64,000 nt of DNA from Heliocidaris tuberculata (lineage: Eukaryota > Echinodermata > Echinoidea > Camarodonta > Echinometridae): the NCBI GenBank assembly GCA_025618425.1, contig CM046845.1, forward strand, positions 32,733,277 to 32,797,276, written 5' to 3'. The notes beneath the pieces are model-generated. The model worked only from the letters and a program-made list of their open reading frames with translations, made no database searches and had not been told where the DNA came from. Shown piece by piece: positions 12,815 through 25,000 of this stretch. Both the position numbers and the translations under genes were made by a program. Each line of letters starts with the position of its first letter. The first letter of the stretch is position 1.

Positions 12815-13304
12815 AAGGGCGAATTCAGGATTTTGTAAAGGGGGAGCACAACGCCGAAAAGCATCCTTTTTTTCCATATAGGGGAGGGGTGGTCGTTTCG
12901 GCCCCTTGGATCTACTCATTAAAAAGGTTTACAATCGTCGGGATACAGTGTCCATGTCTAGCCTGGGCGCAAGTTATTCTTACGTTCATTATTCAAGTTA
13001 TATCCATTGACCAAATAGAGCTGGGGGAAAAATCAGAAATAGTTATAGTCGAAGTTGAGAACTACCGTTATGATATTTCGGTGCTTTTTAAAAAACAGAT
13101 CAAGTGGACAAAGGGGCCCCAACTTCCTTTGAGGATCAAAATATTGCTCCTAACCCTATCCCTGGTTGTAAGTCAAACAGTCATGTCAACAGGTCAAAGA
13201 GGGTGGATTTTTAATAATCATATATCTTTTAACAAGAACATATCAGAAGAAAATATGCTTAGGACCTCCCCTTTCTGACACTCCGTTATTATCCGCCCCT
13301 GCTA
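12815..13304. mobile_element. Decayed hAT-like non-autonomous element
   Basis: The left side has GGGCGAATTCAGGATTTTGT followed by a G-rich run. The right side ends in TTATCCGCCCCTG, which read inverted gives CAGGGGCGGATAA. The same left block follows CAGGGGTGGAT at 26,624. A long G tract lies just upstream (12,724-12,753). No target duplication could be identified, so the limits are approximate. Confidence 0.45.
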
Positions 13305-13640
13305 CGCATCTACGCGATACAATGAAGCATCAAATGGAGCGAAATAGCTGAATATAGACCCATACCAAGGCGTACGGCCCTTCGACACCTTAAACCATGA
13401 GGGGCGACTAGACGAGATTTCCGCCGATGTTATACGGCGGTGTTTTCGAGGTTGGTCATGTCGGTAGATATACTCGCCCGCGGAGTTCGTCTTCCCTCTC
13501 ATAGACATCTACAGCAGGAGGGAGTCTTTTTTCGCGAACCATTTACTAGCTGAACGATGGTCGCCGTACTTATCTAGGCTTAACAGACAAATCAATTCTT
13601 ATATTCCAACTTTCCTGAATAGCGATTCGATTATTACCCT
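13305..13640. other. Non-coding stretch, nothing recognised
   Basis: GC-richer than its surroundings at 13,310-13,560 and without simple repeats. No domain or splice pattern was seen. Confidence 0.35.
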
Positions 13641-13799
13641 TTTCATTACGTGGCTTTGTATAGCTTTGTTAATGATGTGTTTGTTTTACATGACTATGTA
13701 CTATGTTTGTCTTTTTTCTGTATCTGTCTTCTTTTCTCTCACATTCTATTTCCCCCTTTTCTTCTCTTTCCCCCTGTTATATTCTTCTTTCTCTTTCAC

Positions 13800-13960
13800 T
13801 TTTGTTGTTGTTGCATGTTCTGCTTGATTGCCCAGTTTATTTTTTTTTTGTATTGCACTATTTACTTCTATTTACTATTTACTTCTTGCAAGGGACCAGC
13901 GCTTCTACAAGCCTTGTTTCTTTGCTGGTCTTGAAAATGCCTTGAATTTTCTGATGATCA
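13800..13960 (+). mobile_element. 3' UTR fragment related to the 47.5-51.8 kb LINE
   Basis: GATTGCCCAGTTTA near 13,828 and GGGACCAGCGCTTCTACAAG near 13,893, followed by GCTGGTCT, match in order the 3' UTR of the LINE at 47,478-51,850 read on the minus strand (about 47,725-47,830). Only the 3' UTR is present, as expected of a 5'-truncated insertion. The upstream limit is unclear. Confidence 0.65.
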
Positions 13961-14022
13961 AGGCTTGGAGCCCTCAAGGCCAAGGCCAAGACATGCCTGT
14001 TTAGAGATAGATGAGGAGAGAA

Positions 14023-14023
<1 letters not shown>

Positions 14024-14088
<65 letters not shown>

Positions 14089-14090
14089 GA
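14024..14090. repeat. (GA)n microsatellite with G tract
   Basis: A GA run of about 55 bp is followed by a run of ten G. Confidence 0.95.
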
Positions 14091-14490
14091 GTGGGGAGGT
14101 GGGTAAAAAGGGAGAATAAAAAGCATACTATGTTATACATCACGTATACATGATGTTTGGATAATGGTAAACGGATGGGAAATTTGATATTGTTAAAATC
14201 ATCTCAGCAAATTATCGTGAAAAAACTTTCTGTTGCGTTAATTAAAAGAGTAACAGGATTTGAAGTTTGGGGAGTATTCAGTCATGTGCACAGTCATTTA
14301 CTAAACTGGGAATGACAGTGACGATAAATAGCGAGGTATCTTACATGTTCTACGTAAATCAGTTTATCGCGAATGGTCGAACTGAATATAGAGTGTATGT
14401 ATGAAAAGAATAGCGCCCTCAAGATGAATAAGATACATCGGTTTATCTCAAAAGTCGACACCACAGATTATTATCTGTTTAGAAAATTGA
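14091..14490. other. Non-coding stretch, nothing recognised
   Basis: No exon or repeat was recognised before the palindrome that starts at 14,495. Confidence 0.35.
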
Positions 14491-14494
14491 AATG

Positions 14495-14671
14495 TACAAG
14501 CATAGTTTCCTAACGTATACATATGTTCATAAAAATATTGCGAAAATGATATAGACAACAAATAAAAAACAAAAACAAAAATCATTTTTATTTTTGTTTT
14601 TTATTTGTTGTCTTTATCATTTTCGCAATATTTTTAAGAACACATGTAAACGTTAGGAACCTATGCTTGTA
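14495..14671. repeat. Long near-perfect palindrome
   Basis: The left arm begins TACAAGCATAG and contains ATATTGCGAAAATGATATAG. The right arm is its inverse and ends CTATGCTTGTA. The centre is near 14,583 with almost no loop. Each arm is about 85 bp with few mismatches. The right arm continues into what looks like a retroelement 3' UTR ending in GAATT repeats (14,672-14,800), so this may be two head-to-head insertions or a fold-back element. Confidence 0.8.
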
Positions 14672-14828
14672 GAAGGCCCAAGGCCTTTATTATGTAGTTC
14701 CCAATTTCATTTTCTAATTTCGTTTTGACTTATTTTGTATTTGTTTTGAATGTACTTTTTAATCGAGAATGAAATAAATGAGAATTGAATTGAATTGAAT
14801 TATTGTGACAAACTGAATGAGCGTTTGA

Positions 14829-14866
14829 CACACACACACACACACACACCCACACACCCACACACC

Positions 14867-14915
<49 letters not shown>
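14829..14915. repeat. (CA)n microsatellite
   Basis: A CA run of about 85 bp interrupted by CCCACA units. An A-rich CAAA tract follows at 14,947-15,006. Confidence 0.95.
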
Positions 14916-14917
<2 letters not shown>

Positions 14918-15009
14918 AAATTTAACTGATCAACTGGCACCCCCAACAAAAAAAACAAACAAAACAAAACAAAACAAAAACAAACAAAAAACAAACAAAC
15001 AAAAAAATC

Positions 15010-15890
15010 CTCATGGACAATGTAAAGGAGGACTCTTGTTTGAAGCAATGGCAACCTAAGATTTCCCTGGAACGACGGTGAACATATAGTAATCAAACAA
15101 GTTAGTATTCTATTTATTCTTAATCGAATTGGCACACATATATATTTCCCATTAACAGAGAAATGGTTTGAGTTGCAATATTTACAGTCTGATAATATTT
15201 CAGAAATAATCATGCAGTAAGTTATTCAAAAGGAGGCAAGGTGCCGGTAAAAGGGTGCAATAATAACTGTGAACACATTGTTACAATCTGCCTTTCTAAG
15301 AAAATATTCTTATTCATGATTATAACATTATTCTTATTCTCTTGGACATTATGGTTGTCGCACATAACTCCGCCTTGTAGTTTCATAGAAGGTTTTCATA
15401 GCGCGACCGACAAGGGAGATTTATGAATAAAAAATGATAGCATGCTTATTATCTGGGTAGTTGTTCCTCGGTAGATGTTCTGGGATGTATTTGTCCTAGA
15501 GTCGAATATACATGTATATCACATGTTATAGATATATTTTCGTATAAAATTCCTTATGTAGTATGTTTGCTATATGTTCAAATGCTTCAAAGCACGATCT
15601 CATCGCTCCACACAGTTTAAAAGTATCATGTTTCCTCGTTCTCTTTTTCGTACTCTTCCCTTCTCCTTCACCATCCGTTTTCCTACTAAATTTCTTTTCA
15701 ATACAATGTGTTCAATGTTTTTAAATCGTTAATAGCTATGAGTTTACACTACACAAGGAAATGAATTTATGAAAATTGTATCTGATTTCCTGGCACTATG
15801 AAGCGAATGTGTTCAAAATATATTACGTTTTAAACGCATATTTTCAATAACACTGCAAAATAAATCGTATCTGCATACGGCTCGATATAC
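15010..15890. other. Non-coding stretch, nothing recognised
   Basis: AT-rich sequence without recognised exons, RNA genes or transposon ends. Confidence 0.35.
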
Positions 15891-15892
15891 TG

Positions 15893-16075
15893 AAATTATA
15901 ATAATAATACTGGATATTTATATAGCGCTCATATCCACCATGAATGGTGCTCAAGGCGCTCCAATATTACCCCGGCTCTAGCTAGGCTACCGATTTCGGC
16001 GCTCACAGCATTCAAGGAATTCCTTCCTGCCGGCATGGCCGGTACCCATTTAACACCTGGGTTAATGTATACATT
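15893..16075 (-). mobile_element. SINE 3' body, minus strand
   Basis: Read on the minus strand it contains CACCTGGG-like body sequence, then GCGCCTTGAGCACC, then GATATGAGCGCTATATAAAT, and an ATT-rich tail. The same end structure occurs at 20,125-20,215, 38,280-38,345 and 56,310-56,370. The tRNA-like head is not evident. Confidence 0.65.
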
Positions 16076-16544
16076 TCACACAACATAATCATTCTGCCCT
16101 CGATAGGAACATATCCATTCCAGAGCACAGAAAAGTAAAAAAAAAAAAAAAGATTGTTAAAAAAAAAATCTGAAGTGTTAGTTGCATCTCACACCTGGAA
16201 GAATGATTCCCAAATACAGAACACGTACCAGGAAGGTTTGTAAAGTGCGGTTAGTACCCTACTTAATAACTGGTTTTGGAGAAGCGACACATTTTACCTT
16301 TGACCTAATTAATATTGGAATATGAAAGTTGAGAAGGTGATGTACATACATTTCAAAAGATTATTTCAGGAGAGCAACTCACATAATCATTTACTTCTTT
16401 ACTGTATAAAACAGGATTCGTTCTCAATCAGAATTCAGGAGTGTTTGAGGCTTTCATTACTGATGCATGTCGAACCGGGGATCGGAGTTGGAGCTCTCAT
16501 CTCCCTGGTCGAACCAAGGACAATCGTCAAAGAAAAGTAACCGT

Positions 16545-16641
16545 TGACCCAAACACGCGATCCTGACTGGTTGAAAATCAAGTTGCGTTTAATTTTTTTG
16601 ACTGGCATTTAAACGCAACTTTTTCTACAAGAGGGCCCAGG
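16545..16641. mobile_element. Degraded copy of the GTTGCGTTTAA palindromic MITE
   Basis: It contains ACGCGATC, GGTTGAAAATC, AGTTGCGTTTAATTTTTTTG and ends CTACAAGAGGGCCCAG. These match, in order, the right half of the complete MITE at 56,074-56,218. The left terminal repeat is missing or diverged. Confidence 0.65.
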
Positions 16642-17106
16642 TCCATGGTCTGCATGCACAGACCTTATTTCGACACTTAAACAAAGGTCCACAGTGTCTT
16701 CAGCCTAAGCTAAATTTCGTCAAATACTAGATGTGCCAAATAATCCCAAATGTAAGGTTTGGTTATACAGTTCATGTCATGAAGGCTGAGAAATTCAAAG
16801 CTATTGCAAAGTAAATCAACATTTTCCAAAGCCATGCAGAAAAAAAGAAAGAAATCATGACGGACCTGAAAGAAACCAAAAGAAGAAATTAAATGTAAGA
16901 AAGAAAAAAATTGGATAGAATAAGGAGAAACAATATACATGTATAGAGATTTGTTAGACGGCAACTCATATAAGAAAGTAGATAAATGTCTTCTTCTCAT
17001 TGTCAACATTAAGCCTTGAGTCCCCACAGCAAACTTTCTTAAATTTACAAGCAGTTTCGAAACTATAAAGAGCAGATGAATATAAGAAACCAGGTATAAT
17101 GATTAA

Positions 17107-17900
17107 CCCTAGAAGGGCCGGGATATTTTGACTATGCCACAGCCGGGGGGGGGGGGGGGTGGAATCCACCCCCCCCCCCAGATCTCGACCGTCGACCGCG
17201 CGATCGCACCGAAAATTGGCACGCACGTCGTCCACAACGTTATCTACAAAACTGTATAGTTAAATGCTCCGAAAAAATTTCACATCAATTGATTATGCTA
17301 ATTTATGCATGAAATCAAAATTTTGCTCTAAATCATTAAATAAAGCTCAAAAATGTTTATTTTTGGTCTAGACACTCTTTCCAGTATTCTTAGCAAATAT
17401 ACTTGAAAAAAATTCCGTATTAAATTTGATTTCTTGTGTATTTTGTTGTATTTAAAATTTCTTATGTATTTTATTGTATTTAAAATTTCTTATGTATTTC
17501 TTTGGGGTTTTTTTACCTTTTGTTTTTTATTATTTTTTGGATGAAATTTGTCGGGGACACTTTCGCGATCATAAACAGCATAAAATAAATTAATTTTAAT
17601 CAGTAAATGTAAAAATATTCATAGATTTCTAAATTTTGGCTGAAAACACATTTTGTATTGAAATTATGCATGAAATCACGTTTTTGAGCAGTTTTTGGTC
17701 TGACGTGCAAGTACGAAATGTTGAGTAACTTCGGAACCGCATGCCCGGACATTGCGAATTTGGTCTCAAAAGATGCGTGAGGTTCGAAAGAAAAAAGTCA
17801 TGAAACGCCGCAGCGACTGCTTTGCGCGTTGCGGACATATCGCGAGAAACGTCGGGGGGGGGGGGGGGGCGGGTGGATTCCACCCCCGGCCCTTTTAGGG
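17107..17900. mobile_element. piggyBac-like non-autonomous element
   Basis: The left end is CCCTAGAAGGGCCGGG preceded by TTAA (17,103-17,106). The right end inverts to CCCTAAAAGGGCCGGG and is followed by ATAA, a one-base variant of TTAA. Internal to both ends is a GGTGGA(A/T)TCCACC palindrome with G or C tracts. A TTAA target and CCCT-starting ends are typical of piggyBac-type transposons. No transposase frame was seen in the 794 bp. Confidence 0.7.
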
Positions 17901-17904
17901 ATAA

Positions 17905-18290
17905 GATATACTATAGCATAAATCAAAACGATTTAAATGTGGATCAAAATTCCGATTTTTTTTCCCCCAGAACGGGTTCTATTTTTCGAATTGTTTGATT
18001 GAAGTCGGAATTGCTCAAAGCATCATTCTGTCTTGTTTCATATTTTTACATTATCTTTGCATAGAACCTGCTATGAAAAGATATAGAACAAACAAACAAA
18101 TATATACACTAATGCATAGTACTTCTAAAACACAAAAAGTTTCATTTTTATAGCAATTATTGAAGCAATATATTTTTTTCAGGAAATGTTATGTAATTAT
18201 TAGCTTTAGACCTTGTTTGCCCGTTCTTTCTTTTTGCAAATATTTAAATAAAATTCTTCTTTGCAATAAAAACAAATATAATGTTATTAG
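17905..18290 (-). other. Probable 3' UTR and downstream region of the SRCR receptor
   Basis: AT-rich sequence after the TAA. I could not identify an unambiguous AATAAA on the minus strand close to the stop, so the 3' end of the transcript is unknown. Confidence 0.35.
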
Positions 18291-18291
18291 T

Positions 18292-19029
18292 TTACAATCG
18301 TGTGTCAAAAGCATCGATGTTAGGAAAGGGCTCTGCACCTGCTTGAGGTGATGCCAGTTCGTCATGTGAGTCATCACATGATTCGTGTTGAATGTCACCA
18401 TCAGTAATGCCCATGTTGAAGTGAGCTCCTGCTTGTTTCATCGATACGTTTTCATTCTTGTCCTCGTCAACGACTTCATTCTGAATGGAATTGAAGTCTT
18501 CCAAGAGCTCGATGTAGTCGTTGTCTGGGAGTTCGTCAGCTCCTGCTTGTTTCATCGATACGTTTTCATTCTTGTTCTCGTCAACGACTTCATTCTGAAT
18601 GGAATTGTAGTCTTGCAAGAGCTCGATGTAGTTGTTGTCTGCGAGTTCGTCATTGTCTTTTTTGAAGTGAGCTCCTCCCTGCAGATCAATTGTCACGTTC
18701 TCTTTCTTGTTCTCGTCTGCTACATCGCCATCGTCCTTGCTTTCGTCGGTCGACATGTACACAGCGACGTGGTCCCCCTCCAAAGAGGACTTTTTTTCTT
18801 CACTTGTCACGTGGTTTCCTTGTGGGTTGGAGTGGCCTTCCTTTTCGGAGGCTGGGTGAAGTACTCCGTTGGGCTCTTCTGCGATGTTTGGGAGCATCCC
18901 ATTGGTTCCACTCGCCTCAGACGATACTCCGAACCCGGCTGGGGGAACTTTAGGCGCGAAGACGAACATATTTGGGTCAATATCCGAGAGGGAATCTTGG
19001 TGGCTATCAGATGGTTGTTCACTTTTGAG
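18292..19029 (-). CDS. SRCR receptor exon 5: acidic cytoplasmic tail
   Basis: The acceptor CTCTCCAG precedes CTCAAAAGT in phase 0. It gives 245 residues to the TAA at 18294-18292. The tail is rich in Asp, Glu and Asn. It holds two direct repeats of about 38 residues, each with DEL(A/P)DN, YIELL, NSIQNEVVDE and NENVSMKQAGA, plus a weaker third partial unit before them (ENKKENVTIDLQGGAHF). The second repeat replaces one tyrosine with phenylalanine (DYNSI to DFNSI). No known domain is evident. Confidence 0.85.
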   Translation of the reverse strand, partial: LKSEQPSDSHQDSLSDIDPNMFVFAPKVPPAGFGVSSEASGTNGMLPNIAEEPNGVLHPASEKEGHSNPQGNHVTSEEKKSSLEGDHVAVYMSTDESKDDGDVADENKKENVTIDLQGGAHFKKDNDELADNNYIELLQDYNSIQNEVVDENKNENVSMKQAGADELPDNDYIELLEDFNSIQNEVVDEDKNENVSMKQAGAHFNMGITDGDIQHESCDDSHDELASPQAGAEPFPNIDAFDTRL

Positions 19030-22000
19030 CTGGAGAGTAGTAAAAAATATAACAATTTGCAAAACTCTTGTGTATAGATGGGCTTGCTCTTATATCATTT
19101 TCAATATAATGATTTTATTTTATTTATTTATTTATTTTTTATTTTTATTTTTTATTTTTTTTTTTGGGGGGGGGCGTAAAAAGCAGTATGATATTTCACC
19201 AGACTTCATATCAACTCAAACTCATCAAGTGCGTAAGCAGCACTAGCGTAGCCAAGGGGGGGGGGGGGCAGGGAGGGTAGACTTCCCCCCTGACAACTTT
19301 TGACAAAAAAAGAAAGGTTGTCGGGCAGTGGCGGCGGGGGCAATACCGGCGAACCCCCCTTTTTTTTCCTTGTCAGAGAAATTATGGAGGAAAACATGTA
19401 ATAACCCCCCCCCCCCCCCCCCCCCACTGAGTGACTTTTGGAGGGCTGGCGAGAAGAAAAAAATACGGATCTCCCTCCAAGCAGTTCCCCAAAGTTGACA
19501 GCCCTGCATTTATTGCCCCCTTAAATATCCTGGCTACGCCACTGGTAAGCAATATTGCCAAAACGTTCTCAAATAAGAATGTTCTTTCAGTAGCTAGTTT
19601 TAATTTGTCTCATGGCGTTCCTAAAATTTGCTCAAAAAAGGGTCATTTAGAATATGGTTTAAATTGATTTTCTAATCGTTGACGGTATCGAAGAAAACGA
19701 TGAGAATGGAATACCAAAAACACTTACATTCGAAGTGGTACTGTAGACTCGGCTATCTGCATTACTCGCTGTGTTGCATTGGTACACGTCTGTATCATCT
19801 ACCTCTCGCTTCTTCCAGCATGGTCTGCACTTACAGTTGAGACTGAAGATACAACACATGATGATGACCAGACCAAACCCAACACCGATTCCGGCTATAG
19901 CTCCTGTTGATAACTCTTCGGTGAGAGCTGGGAAATACAAGGAAATGATAATGTTGCTGCTTAAAAGCAATGTTTGTTGCACGATAGAATATAATGTATA
20001 TCATGAATTAGTGTAGTTCCATTATTAGATTTAAGCATCCAAATACGTTACCTAATACATATAAATACAAATATGACAATATAATGATCTTTAACCCCAA
20101 ACCTTACATACCGCTAGACCAAATAATAATGATAATGATGCTAATAAAAGTAATTTATATAGCGCATTTTCCACTGGATACAAAACGCTTTGATATGTCT
20201 TCCCTGGGTCGGCGATGGAGCTAAAATATATAAAGTTACCATAAATTGACAAAATGAACCATTTTGGAGACAAAAATTACAGTGATGCACCTCACAAGAT
20301 TTTCCTGTTGCATGGTAATTTTTGCGTCAATTTAATGTAAATGAAGACGTCTTTGCCTGAAGAAGATTGAAGTATAGATTTAGCACTGTTGGGCATGTAC
20401 ATGGACATGTTAAAGGCCGATGGGGCTATCTAATGTTTTTTTTTTTTTATAGGAGCGTGAAAATTTGTAACGGTGGCACGTGTCTGGACTTTTCTACTTA
20501 CTTAATGGTCTAGCTGCACTGACAAAGGTTGTAACTACTGCCTAAAGACGTCAATAAGATCATTTCAGATAGGTTCTTGAAAGTCATACCTTCTGCAGTC
20601 ATTGAGCAAACAACAGTGGCGTCCACCTCCCCGTCTGGACACGCTTGTAAATTGGTTAAGTTAGCATCCGCACATCCAAACACAATCATCTCGTTGCCCG
20701 TACACGTCAGATCAACGATGAAAACCCTACCGTTACCCCTCCCGAAGCTACCGCTCGACTTTTCTGCACCGTTCGGATACCCGACTGTTTTACAAACCAC
20801 GTCGGCCTCTTCTTTGCTCCACGACGAACCGGCACACACCCTGCCCCATTCTCTCTTATTGAAAACCTCTACCCGACCTTCATTTGGCGATGAACCGCCA
20901 ACTAACCGCAGATCTTCATCTGGAAAGCGCAACAAACAATCAGAGATAAAGGCATGTTGATTGCAGTTTCATTAAAATACCCAACATAAGCCATCATGAT
21001 GATTGAAACGAATGACCACGTATGATCCACTTTCAAAGTCCTTACTTAAAACAGGTGCATGCTTCTACTTCATCTTATATAAAACATTTCCTATTTGCAT
21101 GGAGATAATCAAAATGTTGACATTTTGCCGAGACTAGCTGACATGTCTTTAACATGTTCAGTGTATTATGCACCAGTGATGAAGTACATATTATTGGCGT
21201 TTTGTAATAGACAGGCAGTGAACCTCTAAGATAATCTGCTGAACAAAATGTAAATAAATAAAAACTAATTCTCCCTATATTAATAATGATCATAAGCCGA
21301 TGGCTACCTGTAATAAGACTGTTGCTGCACTAGAACAGGCCGTTGAAATACGTGATCACAAGCACCTTATATGAGACAGCCAATGACAGTGGCGTGTCCA
21401 AAAATTGATAAACACTGATAAACAGGGGGTGGTATGCTCCTAGGACCAAGGAGGAGGGGAGGGGGATGTGTAGACCCAGTGCAAGTTTTATTGATTCTCC
21501 TTTACTGGGCCATCAAACGGAGGGAGAGGGGAGGGGAGAGGGGAAGGAGTGGGGGAGTACACCAAATGATATTCTATCTGCTGGATACACCTCTGGGTAC
21601 GTTTTCAAGTCAGTTGTTTGAAAACGTCGAATTCTGCTTACCCTTTGGCCCGCATAGTACCCCTGCATCTTGCGCATGTCTGCAGACATCTACGGAAGTT
21701 TCGTCATGAGGGCAATCTTCCAGACGCCCTTCTTGACCAGTACACCTGACGTTACTGTAAAAGATCGATCCTGTGCCTTCACCGTACATCACATCGGACC
21801 TGTAAACTGTTCTGTTACCGAGCTCGCGGCATACTACTCTAGCAGCTTTGATGTCCCAGGTGTTATTGCAGACGGTACCCCATCGGTCATTCAACCTCAC
21901 CTCGACTCGTCCCTCATAGCTACCTCTCCCACCGAAGAGACGGATGTCTGCAGGAAGACAAAAGGAAATAGGAAACAGCAGACTATGAGTATGAGGAGCA

Positions 22001-25000
22001 ATTTTTCTTCGAAAGAATAATATTATTGATAATACATGTAATGGCTTCTTATATAGTGCATATCAAAGAAGTACACACTTTAAAAAAAATTACCCAAATG
22101 CATAATTTCACAATATCAATATGATTTTTCCTTATACAATAATGGGTGAGGGTCTGTTTCATCAGATGACACTATGAGTATAGTGACAATATTTTACGCT
22201 AGTTTTGTAAAAGTCGCAAAATTCGGTTTGCGCCTGTCAGGCAGTAGCTGCATGTTCTCTGTTAAGAATCAATAATTTATTTGAACAATCATTTAATCCT
22301 TAGTCCTATACCTAGCCGCACACTCCCACCCCTCCCCCCCCCCCCCACACACACACTCAAACGCCCCACACAAAACATTGCAGATTATGTCTTTCTGCAC
22401 ACAATTCCATTTTTGACTGGAGCAGGTCGAAATGATGCAAATAGCAATGCATTACAGGAAGATGGACCTAAAATGATCAATTTTCAAGAAGGAAGAACAT
22501 TTTTTGTGAATATTTATTCTGGTTCCTTTCTTTGTTCCCATGTCTTCCAGCCAGTTTAGGATGCGTCACTGTCTGGAGCTCGAAAGGATGCGTTCTACTG
22601 CATGATAATATCTTTCAAATGTACATGTTTAATTCAAGAAATATTAATACATTATTTCAATCAATTAATTTGTTACTCTTTTAAATTCTTGTTCGTCATA
22701 CAAAACGTTATTTATGGGGTCTTGTAATTTTTAAGAGAAATACGAAATTTGAAGAAGAAAATATGTAAATGTTAGGGTTCTCCTTCCGTTATTGCATTCA
22801 ATCTTTACAACACTCTTCAGGCACAAATGGGTATTGTATGGGGGGGGGGGGGGGAGTGTCGTATCCAGCCTTTGGGTGAAGCTGGTGTAGCTTATTCTTG
22901 AAGGCCAATTAAAATATCGGTACATCTTGCTATGCTCTGATGTTCGTACAAGAACGGAGCTGTCCAGAAACACTTAACCCCTTGAGAGCATCCGCCCCCT
23001 TATCATTTCTGGATACACCACAGTGGGTGTGCATTACTAGTTATAGGGTTAAAGACTGAATGATTGTTCAAATCAATTACTGATACTTAACAGAGAACAT
23101 GCAGTTACTGATTGATACTCAGTTTGATCTAATTCAAGAATGAGGCATTTTTGCGCAAAGCAATTATTGCGATCGAGTTTGTACAAAAGTAGCCAAAGCA
23201 GTACTCACTTATAATAGTGTCATCCAATGAAACAGACCCTCACCCATAATTGTATGAGGAAAAAAAAAATCATATCTTTATTGTACAGTTATGATTTTGG
23301 AGGATATTTTCAAAGCGTGTACTTTTTTTTTGGATACTCACTGTATAGCGCTCATATCCGTCACGCTGTGACGCTCAGCATGGCTCTGCACATTATTAGC
23401 CGCCAAAGTAATGCTAGGTTTACATTATGTTCACGGCGGCCACGGCAGTCACGTTTCAGGCAAGCGTGTACAAAACGGGATGGTCGTGAGACAACGCGGG
23501 GGTACGGGATGGGCAAAAATGACAGGCCGTGATTGCCGTGGATGCTGGGCCAGATTTTTAAACTGTCAAAAAATTTGCCACGGCAGTCACGGTGCGGATT
23601 GGAAACCTAGTAGGCCGTAGTAAAACGGGGTGAACGCAACAAAACGTGACAGTACGTAACAGGCCGTAACAAAACTTGGAGGCGGTCCGTAGTGGGATGG
23701 GAATCATGTGTATTCCCGGCATCTCACGGTCCTTTCAAGTTTTGTCACGTTCTGCTGCGTTTAGTTTAGTGAGGGACCCCATCAGAACGTGACGGGTCGG
23801 GAGGAAACGTACTGGCATTCGTGGTAGACCGCGGGCCGGACAGTAGTGCGCCTTTGAGCCTCCTTTGAACGCAACTTAGGAATATCAAACGCAACTTTTT
23901 TTTTCAGCCAATAAGAAGTGCACATTAAGGACTTGCCTTTGATTTTTAGGAGTTTTATGTTTTATGCAATGGGCTCCTGGACTCAGCAGCCCCTTCCCCT
24001 ATTAACGGCATGCAGGGGGTGTCGATCTATGTCCATGATTGGGGGGGGGGGGATGACTGACGAGGGAGCGAAGCAACCGAGCGGGGGGAGGGTGTGGGAG
24101 GTGGTATTCCCCCTCCCACACCAGGGATTTTTTTTTCTTCCAAGATCTGTCTATAAAACTTGCATTTTAGAGCATCCCAAAATGATTTTTAATGAAAAGA
24201 AGGAATGCACGGATCTACGCCAATGGACGGAACCCTTTAATTGAGAATAACAATGCAAGTGAACGAATTTTCTTCGATATTTTTGCATTGAAGTTATTGC
24301 ATTTCTTATTTCCTTACTTCTAGTCATTAAAGAATGTGATGGTATGTATTTCAAGATCAAACATAATGAGTTTGGATAATTATTAGTTTAAAGTTATTGT
24401 ATCGTAATTCTTATCTATTTTATCAAAAAATATTGGTGGGGGGGGGGGGGGAGGTGCTAATACAGACCATCTCCACCTCAATTTTTTTTTTTTGATATAT
24501 ACCCCCATCCCTCCCCCCCCCCCCCCCCCCCCCGGATCGACACCCATGCCCAACAGCCCGTCACGGATACCGTGATAGACTGTGAGAAAACTTAACAAAT
24601 CCTAACAAAACTTGAATACGGAGAAAAAAAATGGCCAAAATCCTACGGCGCACTAATAATGCAGAACGTTCTTAAAACAATGTAATGAAGATACATCATC
24701 ATTAAAGTGCTACATGACAACCGTGCTGGTACTGCGGAGTATCCATTTTGACTGATACGTTCAATTTAATTTTCAAGAGTTCCGCGCTGCCTTCCACACA
24801 TTTCCCCTAAACTCTAAAATTTCAATGTAGTTATCAATGATTTGCTACATGACAGCTTCGCTGGTACTACAAAGCATTTGATTTTTTATAATATGTGTAC
24901 TCAATTACGTATAGCTCATTATGTGCATGAGCCGCGGAACGTTTTTGAAAGAGAGTGTGTATGTGTAGGGGGGGGGGGGGTGAGGGTGAGCAAGGTGAGC

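Noticed and set aside
18385..19077. 230-codon plus-strand frame opposite SRCR exon 5
   Set aside because: Antisense shadow of the tail exon; the minus strand joins in phase to SRCR and membrane exons with proper splice sites.
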